A program made the translations under genes and the position numbers. 64,000 nt of DNA from the NCBI GenBank assembly GCA_963702955.1, contig OY969774.1:1612001-1676000 (forward strand), written 5' to 3'. The notes beneath the pieces were generated by a model. That model was not told the origin of the DNA and made no database searches. It worked only from the letters and a program-made list of their open reading frames with translations. Below, in pieces: positions 8,567-17,019 of the stretch. Within the stretch, counting starts at the first letter, position 1. Every line of letters begins with the position of its first letter. The DNA comes from VRUE01 sp963702955. Lineage in GTDB: Bacteria; Actinomycetota; Thermoleophilia; Solirubrobacterales; 70-9.

Positions 8567-9768
8567 GCCGGGATCAGCTCGTCATAGCGCGCCAGGGAGC
8601 GCAGCTGGACCTCGACCTGGGGCCCGCGGCGGCGAGTGCCGCGCAACTGGTCAAGCAGCTGCTGGTGGGCAGGGTCGGTGAAGGTCAGTTGCTTGGCGAA
8701 GGCGCGGCGGTGGGAGGCGACGAGCGCACCGGTGCCCAGCTCTGTCGCGGTGATCTCGCGTTGGGAAGCCCTGACCTCCACGCGGCGCCCCGCCGCCCGC
8801 GGGTCCAGCGAGTAGTCGTTGGTGTCGAAGCGCAGGTAGGGCTGCTGGGGCACCCGCATGACGAAGCGGCGATCTGTGTCGGGCATGCGCTCGGGCAGCG
8901 CCCGCATCCGCTCGCGCTCTTGCACCAGGCGCTCGGCGGGAACGGCGCGGATGCCGCGGTGAAGGCGGGTGTTGGCGCGCTTTGCGAACCAATCGTCGAG
9001 GGTGGCCTGGAAGTGCTCGGGCGAGGCGAAACTGCGGCCCGGTTCGAAGTTGGAGCGCAGGAAGCGGTGCGATCTCTCCAAGATGCCCTTGGACTCCGGA
9101 TCGGCCGCCTCACAGATAGACCAGCCGACCGGGAGGGCCCCGCAGAAGGCAGCGAAGGCGTCGGTCGGCTTGCCCTTGGGCGCGATCGCCGCCTCGCGGT
9201 CCCAGACCACGGTCTCCGGCAGGGCGCCCAGCTTCGCCAGGCAGCGGCCCATGCCCCAGAGGATGTCGGGCGCCTGCTTGGCGAAGATCAGCGCCCCGGC
9301 GCCGGCGCGCGAGAAGCCCAGGGCACTCGTGACCACCCAGCCCCGCCTCGTCTGCCCGTGGCCGACGGGGATCTCCTCCCTCGGCTCCCAGAGGTCGAAC
9401 TGACAGATCTCGGCGGGGCGGTAGACGGTGCGCTGGTAGGTGCGCCTGGGGGCAAAGCGCGGGCGCACTTCGCGTAGGTGGTCGTCGAGGATCGTCTTGC
9501 CGCCCTCATAGCCCAGCTCTGCGATTAGCTCGCGGATGCGGGTGCCGGGCATGCGGTGGTCGGAGCGCAGCAGGCGCTCGATCTCCTCCTTGAAGGGGTC
9601 GAGCTTGGAGGGCGCCTTCGCCCGGCGGTAGGCCGGCGGGCGCTTCGCGGCGAGGGCACGGCGAATTGTTTCGCGGTGCAGCCCGGTGCGGCGGCGGATC
9701 TCTCGAATCGAGACGCCGTCGATGAAGTGCATCCGCCTGATCTCCGCCCAGTGCTCCACGTCGATCAC
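8563..9768 (-). CDS. istA: IS21-family transposase IstA
   Basis: This 401-residue DDE transposase has an N-terminal helix-turn-helix (VSIREIRRRTGLHRETIRRA) and an RNase H-like core. The acidic residues are in CQFDLWEP, VVWDREAAI and SKGILERSHRF, followed by a C-terminal Mu-type beta barrel region (VPQQPYLRFDTNDYSLDP). I chose the GTG at 9768, preceded by GGAGGAGCGG; the open frame continues further upstream to 9843 without a better start. It lies wholly within the IS21 ends at 7656 and 9897. Confidence 0.9.
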   Translation of the reverse strand: MIDVEHWAEIRRMHFIDGVSIREIRRRTGLHRETIRRALAAKRPPAYRRAKAPSKLDPFKEEIERLLRSDHRMPGTRIRELIAELGYEGGKTILDDHLREVRPRFAPRRTYQRTVYRPAEICQFDLWEPREEIPVGHGQTRRGWVVTSALGFSRAGAGALIFAKQAPDILWGMGRCLAKLGALPETVVWDREAAIAPKGKPTDAFAAFCGALPVGWSICEAADPESKGILERSHRFLRSNFEPGRSFASPEHFQATLDDWFAKRANTRLHRGIRAVPAERLVQERERMRALPERMPDTDRRFVMRVPQQPYLRFDTNDYSLDPRAAGRRVEVRASQREITATELGTGALVASHRRAFAKQLTFTDPAHQQLLDQLRGTRRRGPQVEVQLRSLARYDELIPA

Positions 9769-9897
9769 CCGCTCCTCCTCGCCTCGATCTGTTCGATCGG
9801 GCGAGCGTCCAGACCCGGCCGGATGGCTCCGGCCCTGCGCCAAGGGGGGTCAGTTTTCGACCGGCGCAGGTGGTCCAGTTTTCAGGCGGCGCCTACA

Positions 9898-9924
9898 GAC
9901 GAGATCGGGCTTCATCGCCCAAAC
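9898..9924. repeat. Boundary palindrome, copy 2 (right half, split by IS21)
   Basis: The right arm TCGCCCAAAC (9915-9924) pairs perfectly with GTTTGGGCGA at 7642-7651 once the IS21 element and one copy of its GACGAG target duplication are removed. The restored palindrome has 10-bp arms and matches copies 1 and 3. The remaining bases up to the next gene at 10053 show no feature I recognise. Confidence 0.65.
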
Positions 9925-10052
9925 GCAGGCGACAGCGACTTGGTCCCCTGAACGACGGAGCCCCAGGGGGATCACCGCCGAAGCGGGAGAGCCTTACCTG
10001 GGGCATACGCCAACTAGTCTAGCGCGACCTCTCCAGTTCCCAGGGATCTCCC

Positions 10053-10685
10053 ATGCAGCCATCTCAAGCCAAGAAATGGATCACCGAGGTGCGGTTCGCT
10101 CCTTACGTCGTCAAGACCGACGGCGACTACGGCGGGGCCATTGCGCTCTACGTCTGGAACGCCCGCATCTCCGCCGCGATGTTCGAGACGCTGCATCACG
10201 TCGAGGTGATCCTGCGCAATGCCGTCGACTCCCAGTTCGCGCCGGTCGAAGCTGACGCGGCACCGCGGGAGACCTGGCTCGAGGACCCGGAGATCCTGAA
10301 CGATGCCTCCCGGCGCCGAGTCCACGAGACCATCGCGAGGATCTCGCGCGAAGGCAAGGCACCGACCCGCGGACGGATCGTGGCGGGCCTCTCGTTCGGG
10401 TTCTGGCGCGCCCTCTTCGACAAGAAGTACGACGGGCTCTGGGTCTCCCATCTGCATCGAGCGTTCCCTGCCGGCGAGGGGAGTCGAGCCGAGGTCGCCA
10501 CCTTGATGTCGAAGCTCGTCCCCTTCCGCAATCGCCTCGCCCATCACGAGACGATCATGGGGAGACCGATAGGCACCCACTACGAGGAGATGCTCATCCT
10601 GGCCGGACTGATCGACCCCGACGCCCGGGTGTGGATCGAGCAGGTATCCCAAGTCCGTGAGGTTCTCGACACGCGCCCGAGCTGA
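10053..10685 (+). CDS. Abi-family protein with HEPN RNase motif
   Basis: The 210-residue protein resembles the Abi_2/AbiD-F family of abortive-infection proteins. It has the N-terminal pattern ALYVWNARISAAMFETLHHVEVILRN and, near residues 158-163, the HEPN catalytic motif RNRLAH (R-x4-H), which in this superfamily cleaves RNA. The length is shorter than classical AbiF (about 300) but fits compact actinobacterial members. It is a stand-alone gene transcribed toward the Wadjet-like operon, with 11 bp between the convergent stops. An RNase role after phage infection is inferred from family and neighbourhood. Confidence 0.75.
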   Translation: MQPSQAKKWITEVRFAPYVVKTDGDYGGAIALYVWNARISAAMFETLHHVEVILRNAVDSQFAPVEADAAPRETWLEDPEILNDASRRRVHETIARISREGKAPTRGRIVAGLSFGFWRALFDKKYDGLWVSHLHRAFPAGEGSRAEVATLMSKLVPFRNRLAHHETIMGRPIGTHYEEMLILAGLIDPDARVWIEQVSQVREVLDTRPS

Positions 10686-10696
10686 CCCGACGGCGC

Positions 10697-11911
10697 TTAG
10701 CGCGTCTGTGCCGGTTGGGCGGAGAACAGGTGAAGCAGGCGCTGCTGAAGCGTCTCCTGCTCGACCTTCCGCCCACTGGCAGCGATGGCTGCCCGTAGAT
10801 CCTCCAGCGGCCCTGCCCTTCCGTTGAGTTGCGCGAGCTGGTCGCGGTCCCAAACACTGAGGTCCAGCGCCCGCGGGGCTTCGGCGAGGAGTTCCGAAGA
10901 CATCCCCGTGACCTCAAAATCGATGCCGGTCCGCTTCTGCACGAGAGAGGCAATGCGGATGCCGGCAGGGTCAAGGTCGAAAGCGGCGTGAAAGACAAGG
11001 CCGGGCGCCAGGGCAGCCAGGCGCTCGATCAGCTCACACTCGGCCGGCGGCGGACCGCCGGGCACGTGAATGACAATCCAGTTCTGCTCGGCAAGTACCG
11101 TCAGCGTCCTGAAAGTCTCGGCATTCTCCACAAGGATCGCGCCGTGGGCCTCGTCGGCAACTGCGAGATCAATCTCGGCTATCGCCGAAGCCCAGATCCC
11201 CCCCTCAGGATGTGCCAGGGGTCCTCGAATCCCGAGTTGACGATCAAGGGCGTTGACGACCTCCTCGAACGGCTGACCAATAAGTTCGGCCAGAAGCTCT
11301 TTGCGGCGGGGAGTCCAGGCCTTGGTGTGATCTACAAGGCCGGCCAGCTCTCGGGCGCTGGGCTTGAACCCATGCTCGCGAAGGTCGAGGACACGCTCCC
11401 CGGCGCGCAACACGAAAGCAAATGAGCGCCAATCAATCCCACTCGGCGGACCGTCGGCTAGCGCAGAGACGATCTGCGGCCGACGCAACTCCTCCTCGAG
11501 TTCAGTTCGGAGGACATCGGGGTCGACAAGCCCCAACCACGTACGCATGCTCGGCTCAACGCTGAAGACATCGACGACCCAGCGATCGAGATGCCAGGTG
11601 TCCTCGACGATAAGTCCGGCTCGACGGCAGAGATCGTCAAGAATCTCGGTCTCGACGAGAATCGGCGAAAAGTGCACCCCACTCTTGGAGCGCAAGGTTG
11701 ACCAGCGCCGACGTCCATTGATCCCCTCCCGCAGCACACGCTCGGCCATCGTTGCTCGCTCGTCATCGAGCTTGGCCAGTGCCCCGTCCGGGTCAGGAGG
11801 TTCCATCGGAATCCGGGTCCGCCGTAGCGGCTTCGGCGGATAGCGCACACGTTTTAGCTCAAGGGTCCGGTAGCGAATGCCGTCGCGCTCTTCCGAGGTC
11901 TCAATCCGCAA
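10697..11911 (-). CDS. jetD: JetD-like TOPRIM nuclease subunit of a Wadjet-type system
   Basis: The C-terminal half carries a TOPRIM-like domain matching JetD/MksG (DUF2220): ILVENAETF supplies the catalytic Glu, FHAAFDLDPAGIRI the DxD, and KVEQETLQQRL the closing acidic motif. JetD cleaves plasmid DNA that the SMC complex has extruded. The gene is last in a minus-strand A-B-C-D order. The start is uncertain: TTG at 11911 overlaps the jetC end by 11 bases and gives 404 residues, close to the family length, whereas the first ATG (about 11806) would truncate the N-terminus. No frameshift is seen. Confidence 0.78.
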   Translation of the reverse strand: MRIETSEERDGIRYRTLELKRVRYPPKPLRRTRIPMEPPDPDGALAKLDDERATMAERVLREGINGRRRWSTLRSKSGVHFSPILVETEILDDLCRRAGLIVEDTWHLDRWVVDVFSVEPSMRTWLGLVDPDVLRTELEEELRRPQIVSALADGPPSGIDWRSFAFVLRAGERVLDLREHGFKPSARELAGLVDHTKAWTPRRKELLAELIGQPFEEVVNALDRQLGIRGPLAHPEGGIWASAIAEIDLAVADEAHGAILVENAETFRTLTVLAEQNWIVIHVPGGPPPAECELIERLAALAPGLVFHAAFDLDPAGIRIASLVQKRTGIDFEVTGMSSELLAEAPRALDLSVWDRDQLAQLNGRAGPLEDLRAAIAASGRKVEQETLQQRLLHLFSAQPAQTR

Positions 11912-14684
11912 GAGCCAACTGTCCCATCTCGGCGTATCGCTCGCCGTCAACCGGCCGACGAGTGAAGATGCGCACGGGCGGAGCGAAGGGCTCGCCTGCA
12001 GAGCGAGGATAGAAAGCGAACTGATGATCACACCATTGGAGGCGCCCGGCCTCGGCGTTGGTGGGCGTTGCCAGGATGAACTGGACCCTGTGCTTGAGGG
12101 CGTTCATAACCTCGGCCACCGCATCGATGTTGCGGGAGTCGAGGTGAGCAGCGTGCTCGTCCATGATGAGCAGATCGGCCGAGCCTTCGAGCCCCATTGC
12201 CGCTAGGAGAATCAACAAAGAGATCTTGGCCCGCTGACCGCTTGAATGGGCCGACGAGCGATATGAGCGCTTGGGCTCGCCTTGAACGTGAGCAACCTTG
12301 ACATCGATTCCAAACTCGCCCTCGGTCTCTCCGGGGCGCAACTCGATGTCGCCGTCCATGCCAGCCTGATCGCAAACCTCACGGAACCGCTTGGCCAGCA
12401 AACCGACGACTTGGCGAATGTGCTGGTCGTATCGCTCTCGCGCTCTCTGGACCTCTGCCGCCACATTGTCGAGATCCTCACGTCAACCTTCGAGCATCTC
12501 GCTCACCTCGGTGACCTTTCGCTCCTGGGCATCCTGGTGAGCAAGGATGAGCTCGCTGCGAACCTCCTCGGGGAAGCGCTGATCGTCGGCCAGCCGCTCC
12601 GTAACCCGCTCGCCCTCGTGCGTGAGGGTCTCGACCGTTCCAAGCGTGGCTATGTCAACGTCATCTGGGATATCCGGAAGGGCGTCCAGCTCCGCGTCGA
12701 GATCCACCAGGCGCCGGTCATAGGTTTCGATCTGAGGGGTACGGGTCCTGACCTCGCGCTCGACGACGACGAGCCTGTCTCGCTGCGCTCCTAATTCGCT
12801 CTCGATCCGACCAATCTGACGATCGATCGTCTGCAGCTCCCCAGCCATCCGATCATAGGCTTCGCCTGCATCGGTCAACTTCTTTTCAGCAACGACCAGA
12901 GACTCGCGGCGCTCAGCGATATCCTTCGCGGCCGGCACAGCCTGGGCGACCGCGAACGCGGTGCGCTGAGCGGCATCGGCGCGCCGGTGGAGGTCGGGCA
13001 AAAGCCCATCAAGTTCCTTCACGCGCGCTTGCGCCGTCGCAAGCCGCGAAGCACGGGCCTGGTGTCCGAGGACGGGGCGCTCCGGCGCACGCAGCGCCGC
13101 CCACGTCCGACCCCTTACGACCCCGTCATCGCTGACGCCGGGTTGCCCGAACGGAAGATCGATCTCTGCCAGATAAGCACCGGCCTCATCAAGTCCAGTT
13201 GCCCCACCCAGCGCGCCGCCGGCCGTCCCGGTGCCCGCAGCGATGACCGGAAGGCGGTAGCCGCGCTCGCGAGCCATCGCAATCGCCGCGTCGAGGTGCT
13301 CGGGGCCAACGACGAGCCCCCAAACACCCTGGCCCAGGACCGCCTCGGCAGCGACGGCCCGCGGAACCTCCAGTTGCTCGGCCACGAGCTCTGACTCAAT
13401 TCCAGCACCACGCAGCGCTTCACGAAACTCATCAAGCGCGGCGGGCCGGGCCGGCCGGCCGGCCTTCAGATCCGCCACCTCAACGGTTAACTCCTCGCGC
13501 TCGCGCTCGGCGGAGGCCAGCTCGTCGCGAGCGCGGGCCGCGATCTCCTGTCGAGCCTCGACTAGGGCATGATCGAGCTCTTCGTCGCCGACAAGCGTGC
13601 GCGCCGCGTCAATCAAATCTTGCCGGGCGCTTACCTCGGCTCGTGCGTGTGCACACACCTCGGCGGCGGCGCTGTGTGCGTCGCGGGCTTCGCGATCACT
13701 CCTGCGCAGCTGGCTGGCTTGGCCTTCGAGTTCCTTGGCACGGCCCTCCAGCTCGGGGATCGAGTCGCTCAGCTTGGCCTGCTCCTCGCGCATCCTCTCC
13801 AGTGCCGCGGCCTGACCCTCGCGCTCGGTGGCGAGCTGGGCTCGAGCCGTGGTCTTGGCGATCCGGGTCGCACTCGGCAAGCCAATTTCCTCGATCCATG
13901 ACCTTCGCTTGCCTAGTTCGATGAACTCCTCGTGCTGGCGAGCCTGCAGCGTCAAGGCCTTGAGCTGGCTACGTTCCGAGGACAACCGCTCGTTGACATC
14001 GTCGTAGTTCCGGCGGGCCTCGACTAGATCGGCCTTCGCCTGCCGGAATTCATCGAGGGTCTCCTGCTTGCCAGTCAGCTCCAAGACACGCCGCAGGAGA
14101 GCCTCGGGCGGGCCCTCGATCGTCTTGTCAGTCTCACCCTGCTTGACCGAGATGACCCCCAGCAGCGCTCTTGAAACGCCCGCCCGAGCCAACAGCTCCG
14201 TCCACGCGCGGGAGTTCAGCCACTGATTCGCAGTGATCTCGGTGCGAAGAGCGTTGACCTCGGCGTCCAGACCATCCCCGCTGGCACCCCAGACCCGAGC
14301 GCCCGGCAGCATCGCGTAGCGTCGCCTACCGTCGCGCGTGACCTCGCAGATCGCCGTGACATGCACACTGGCCTCGCAGCCGCGTCCAGCGGCAGCGAAG
14401 AGACGGCCAGTGCGCCCCGGTCCCTCTGGGTTGGCGAAGATGGCCTTGACGAGGGCCCGACTGGCTCGCTTGGCACCTTCCTCCCCGCCACCGTCGTAGA
14501 TGTAGTCGGCCGGCCGGCGCGAGAGATCCGAGACACCGAACATCAACTTCAGCGCGTCGAGCGACGTGGTCTTGCCTGAGCCGTTGGGACCGGTTGCGAC
14601 GTTGATGCCGTCCACGGCGAGCTCGATCGGATCGGCACGCAGCGGACCCCAGTAATAGACCTGGATCTGCTCAATCTGAGGCAT
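11901..14684 (-). pseudogene. jetC: JetC-like SMC ATPase with an in-frame TGA
   Basis: The frame runs from ATG 14684 (GGAGG six bases upstream) to the stop at 11901, 926 residues, but is interrupted by TGA at 12485-12483 with no frame change. Before the TGA are Walker A (TGPNGSGKTTSL near 31-42), two long coiled coils and a hinge-like middle segment (AVLGQGVWGLVVGPEHL). After it are the ABC signature SSGQRAKISLLILL and Walker B/D-loop (LLIMDEHAAHLD). Without readthrough the ATPase half-site with signature and Walker B is lost. A GTG at 12464 could restart the C-terminal 187 residues. It may be a real nonsense mutation, a sequencing error or a split gene. Confidence 0.8.
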
Positions 14685-15237
14685 GATCGTCCTCCAACTC
14701 CGCAGCCCTCTGCTTGAGGTAGCGGCGCAACTGGAAGTTGCCCAATGCAACCTGAGACCGCTCATCGGCCTCGATCTCGTTTAGCGCAGCCAGGTATGGC
14801 CCAGCGTAGAGCCGGTCGTTTTCGCGACGGACAAAGCCGGCATTGCGCAGATGACCGACGACGATCTGTGAGATGAAACGGGACGAGTAACCCGGAAACC
14901 CCCTCAGGAGCTCTTCGACGGCGACAGACGGCTCCTCGCCATTCTCTGCGCCATCGGCATTCCGCGGCAGGTACCGCAGATGCAGATAGAGGGCGGCGAT
15001 CACCGCCAGCTCGACGGTGTTCAGCGCGAATGCGGGCTCGAACCCGTCAACATCGTCAGTCGGAGCGTGTTTCGGGCGAGCCAGCCACTTGCCAGCGGCA
15101 CCAACGAACTCCAACCCGACCATGTCCAAGCGATTGCGGACCTCACCAGCGAAGTCCTCGTCGTCGAGCTCCGGCCACTGTGCCCGGTCCAGCGTGCCGG
15201 CAACGAGCATGGCAGCGGTCTGCGCCGGCGTTCTCAC
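14671..15237 (-). CDS. jetB: JetB-like (MukE/MksE-type) winged-helix subunit
   Basis: The 188-residue protein sits between the jetA-like and jetC-like genes and overlaps both (4 bases with the former, 14 with the latter), which is the JetB/MksE position. Visible features are an alpha-helical region ALNTVELAVIAALYLHLRY and a winged-helix-like segment (GYSSRFISQIVVGHLRNAGFVRRENDRLY), as in DUF4194 and MukE proteins that bind the kleisin and DNA. Direct sequence identity to known JetB is not evident to me, so the call leans on order, size and fold pattern. It starts at GTG 15237 within the GTGA overlap. Confidence 0.65.
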   Translation of the reverse strand: MRTPAQTAAMLVAGTLDRAQWPELDDEDFAGEVRNRLDMVGLEFVGAAGKWLARPKHAPTDDVDGFEPAFALNTVELAVIAALYLHLRYLPRNADGAENGEEPSVAVEELLRGFPGYSSRFISQIVVGHLRNAGFVRRENDRLYAGPYLAALNEIEADERSQVALGNFQLRRYLKQRAAELEDDHASD

Positions 15238-16505
15238 GCGTCCATCCCGATCGTCGTCTTCGATACACGCCAGACCTCGGACTGCTCGAGTTCCTCGCAG
15301 TCAGATTCATGAGTCAGGTTGGGCAGTTCAGTCCAGCGCGAGTAGGCATCGAGCAGAGCCGAGTGCCGGGCGATCGACTCCTCCCAAGTCTCGCGAACCG
15401 CCAACTCGACGACCGTCGTCGGCTTGCCGAGCTCGAAGAGCTCGTCCCGCATGACCTCGGCCGGATCGAGGACCGACTCCGGCGGTTGACGAGTGAGCAC
15501 GATCGGCGGCGGCATGGTTGGCGGGGACGAGGCAACCCGCTCTGAAGCTTCGGACAGGGCGTCAAAGGCGACCGCCGGTGCGATTGCCACTACGAACGGC
15601 GCCGGCGCGGTGAGATCGGCAACGAGCGCAGCCAGATCATCTGCGTCGTGCGAAACAAGGAAGTCGCGGATATCCGTCCGGTCAACGCGAAGTCCGGCCT
15701 TCATCCGTTCGTCGGCTCGACCGGAGACCGCCTGGATCACCTCGGCTGACATCGTCCCCAGCTTGGCTACGAGGTCAAGCGCCTCCTGGTCCGCATCGAG
15801 AAAGTCGTTCCGGTCGCGGTGGGCGGCAAAGAACGTCTGGTGCTCGTCCAGCAGCTCACGCATGTCGTCGACATGAATTCGGACGAGCTCGGCTGCTTCA
15901 AGCAGCGCACTGTCGGAGCGATCGTCGAGCAGACGAGTCAGATCGTCCCAATCGCCCTGAAGGACTGCGATGGCCGACTGGAACTGCCGTAGGACGACAT
16001 CGTCGCCGGCCCCACCGACCTGCGCCAAAGCCATCGCCTTGTTGAGAAACTTGATCAGCGATCGTGGGTGAACCTCCGGAATCGTCATCGCGTCGAGCAA
16101 CGCCGTGACGACTCGCGCGCTCGGCGTCAGCCGATAGAACCCGGTGATCTGCTCATAGGAGAGGATGTCAACGGTCTTGAGCTCAGCGACGATGTCGGTA
16201 ACCGAGCTTGGCTCCAGCCAGTGGACGATCTCCTGCAGCCGCCGGATCTTCCAGCGCCCTGCGCCATCGCCCTGCAGCGTCTTGAGGAGGGCAATCTTGA
16301 ACCGGGCTCGCTTGCGCCCGACGACCATGGCGAAATGCTCAAGCAGAGGCATCGCCGCATCAACAGCCGGCAGCGGCGTCAGATCCTCTGGTACGCGCAG
16401 GACCGGCTCGGACCCGCTGTCCTGCGAGGAATCGGTCGCGTCCTCCCGCTGGTCGGCCAGCCCTGGCGGCGGACGGTCCTTCTGGTGCCCATTGCCAGAC
16501 TCCAA
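15234..16505 (-). CDS. jetA: JetA-like (MksF/kleisin-type) subunit
   Basis: The 423-residue product (from TTG 16505) is first in the minus-strand SMC operon. A winged-helix-like N-terminal part (RRLQEIVHWLEPSSVTDIV then YRLTPSARVV) is followed by a long helical region and a C-terminal wing-like segment, consistent with a kleisin of the MukF/MksF/JetA class. An in-frame ATG at 16538 has a TAGGGT -10-like box six bases upstream, but that frame reads eight codons (MADTSTER) and then TGA at 16514-16512 before reaching the TTG. Either the TTG is the true start or this gene also carries a nonsense codon. Confidence 0.6.
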   Translation of the reverse strand: MESGNGHQKDRPPPGLADQREDATDSSQDSGSEPVLRVPEDLTPLPAVDAAMPLLEHFAMVVGRKRARFKIALLKTLQGDGAGRWKIRRLQEIVHWLEPSSVTDIVAELKTVDILSYEQITGFYRLTPSARVVTALLDAMTIPEVHPRSLIKFLNKAMALAQVGGAGDDVVLRQFQSAIAVLQGDWDDLTRLLDDRSDSALLEAAELVRIHVDDMRELLDEHQTFFAAHRDRNDFLDADQEALDLVAKLGTMSAEVIQAVSGRADERMKAGLRVDRTDIRDFLVSHDADDLAALVADLTAPAPFVVAIAPAVAFDALSEASERVASSPPTMPPPIVLTRQPPESVLDPAEVMRDELFELGKPTTVVELAVRETWEESIARHSALLDAYSRWTELPNLTHESDCEELEQSEVWRVSKTTIGMDA

Positions 16506-16535
16506 AAGATGTCAGCGCTCCGTACTGGTATCGGC

Positions 16536-16550
16536 CATTGCTCGACCCTA
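16536..16550 (-). promoter_or_regulatory. Possible leaderless -10 box and ATG ahead of the SMC operon
   Basis: On the minus strand TAGGGT (16550-16545) is followed by six bases and an ATG (16538-16536). This is the TAnnnT-to-start spacing expected for leaderless actinobacterial transcripts and resembles the spacing at the AbiEi-like and VapB genes in this region. It favours 16538 as the ancestral jetA start. Confidence 0.45.
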
Positions 16551-16554
16551 GACC

Positions 16555-16716
16555 CTAAGCGGGGACCAGGGTTAAGCGCAGCGGGTGCGTCGCGTCAAGG
16601 AGAACTGCCACGGCGCAGGCGGCGCCGATCGCACAGGCGAGGATAAGGTCGGCGGCGGAGTCGTCGGTCACCGCTTCGGGCATTCCGGCTGGAGCCTTGA
16701 CCGACTCCGAATCGTG
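16555..16716 (-). pseudogene. Fragment of a PIN-domain toxin gene
   Basis: The reading PAGMPEAVTDDSAADLILA followed by CAIGA is clearly related to PAGLPEPVTGDPADDLILA plus CAIEA in the intact PIN gene at 28842-29261. The match also holds at DNA level around 16640-16710. The N-terminal half with the first catalytic Asp is missing and the C-terminus diverges after CAIGAACAVAVLLDA. No start codon or antitoxin partner remains. Both copies lie near the right-hand side of a module, so this is probably the worn end of a related element. Confidence 0.65.
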
Positions 16717-16786
16717 GTCTCTTGGATTCGAGCTTCGGCCCCGAAACGGGCTATCAACGGAATAGCGGAGCTGCTTGCGATGGCGT

Positions 16787-16818
16787 TTTGGGCGACGGCA
16801 AGAGCTTCGTCGCCCAAA
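16787..16818. repeat. Boundary palindrome, copy 3
   Basis: This is the best-preserved copy, with 11-bp perfect arms TTTGGGCGACG (16787-16797) and CGTCGCCCAAA (16808-16818) separated by 10 bp. It lies 70 bp left of the decayed tRNA-like fragment at 16889. The 465-bp gap between the SMC operon and the next gene contains only the PIN fragment, this palindrome, that fragment and a ribosome binding site. Confidence 0.65.
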
Positions 16819-16888
16819 CGTCACCCGATAAACGGGCTTCTGCGACAGCGACTGCCAGTTAGAAGTCGATATTTGCAGGGAGAATCGA

Positions 16889-16910
16889 TGGCGAGAGCCG
16901 GAATCAAACC
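16889..16910 (-). repeat. Possible decayed tRNA-Phe 3' fragment
   Basis: Over 22 bases this stretch matches the tRNA-Phe 3' end at about 18 positions (TGGCGAG, GGAATC, AAACC are shared), then diverges. It would be the third internal boundary, separating the SMC module from the nuclease-helicase operon. The match is short and imperfect, so it could be chance or a remnant of another tRNA. Confidence 0.4.
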
Positions 16911-17019
16911 GAGCCGATTGACAAGTGGGTTTAGAAACGTCGCAGGTATGCTCCAGCCCGCTAAGTGATCAAGCGCCGTTGTCAACGCAGACAGGCTGGT
17001 TTAACGGAGGAGAGGACCG

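Larger units (their letters stand above)
7656..9897. mobile_element. IS21-family insertion sequence with 6-bp target duplication
   Basis: The element is 2242 bp and starts with TGTCAACGCCGG. Its right end, read on the minus strand, starts with TGTAGGCGCCGC, and both ends share the internal motif TGAAAACyGGACCAC. A second, weaker copy of that motif lies inside each end, giving the multiple terminal repeats typical of IS21. The flanks carry a direct repeat GACGAG at 7650-7655 and 9898-9903. It encodes istA and istB with a four-base overlap. It inserted inside boundary palindrome copy 2, so it arrived after that boundary formed. Confidence 0.88.

Noticed and set aside
7656..9897. IstA as the integrase responsible for the tRNA-Phe insertions
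   Set aside because: The IS21 element has its own ends and GACGAG duplication, and sits inside a boundary palindrome. DDE transposases do not produce tRNA 3' end duplications.
12483..12485. TGA in the jetC-like gene as a selenocysteine codon
   Set aside because: The position is in a variable coiled-coil region, not at a redox-active Cys site, and I see no convincing selenocysteine insertion hairpin just downstream.
16889..16910. Treating the tRNA-like fragment as a functional attachment site
   Set aside because: It has about four mismatches in 22 bases and none of the anticodon-stem sequence, so at most it is a relic.
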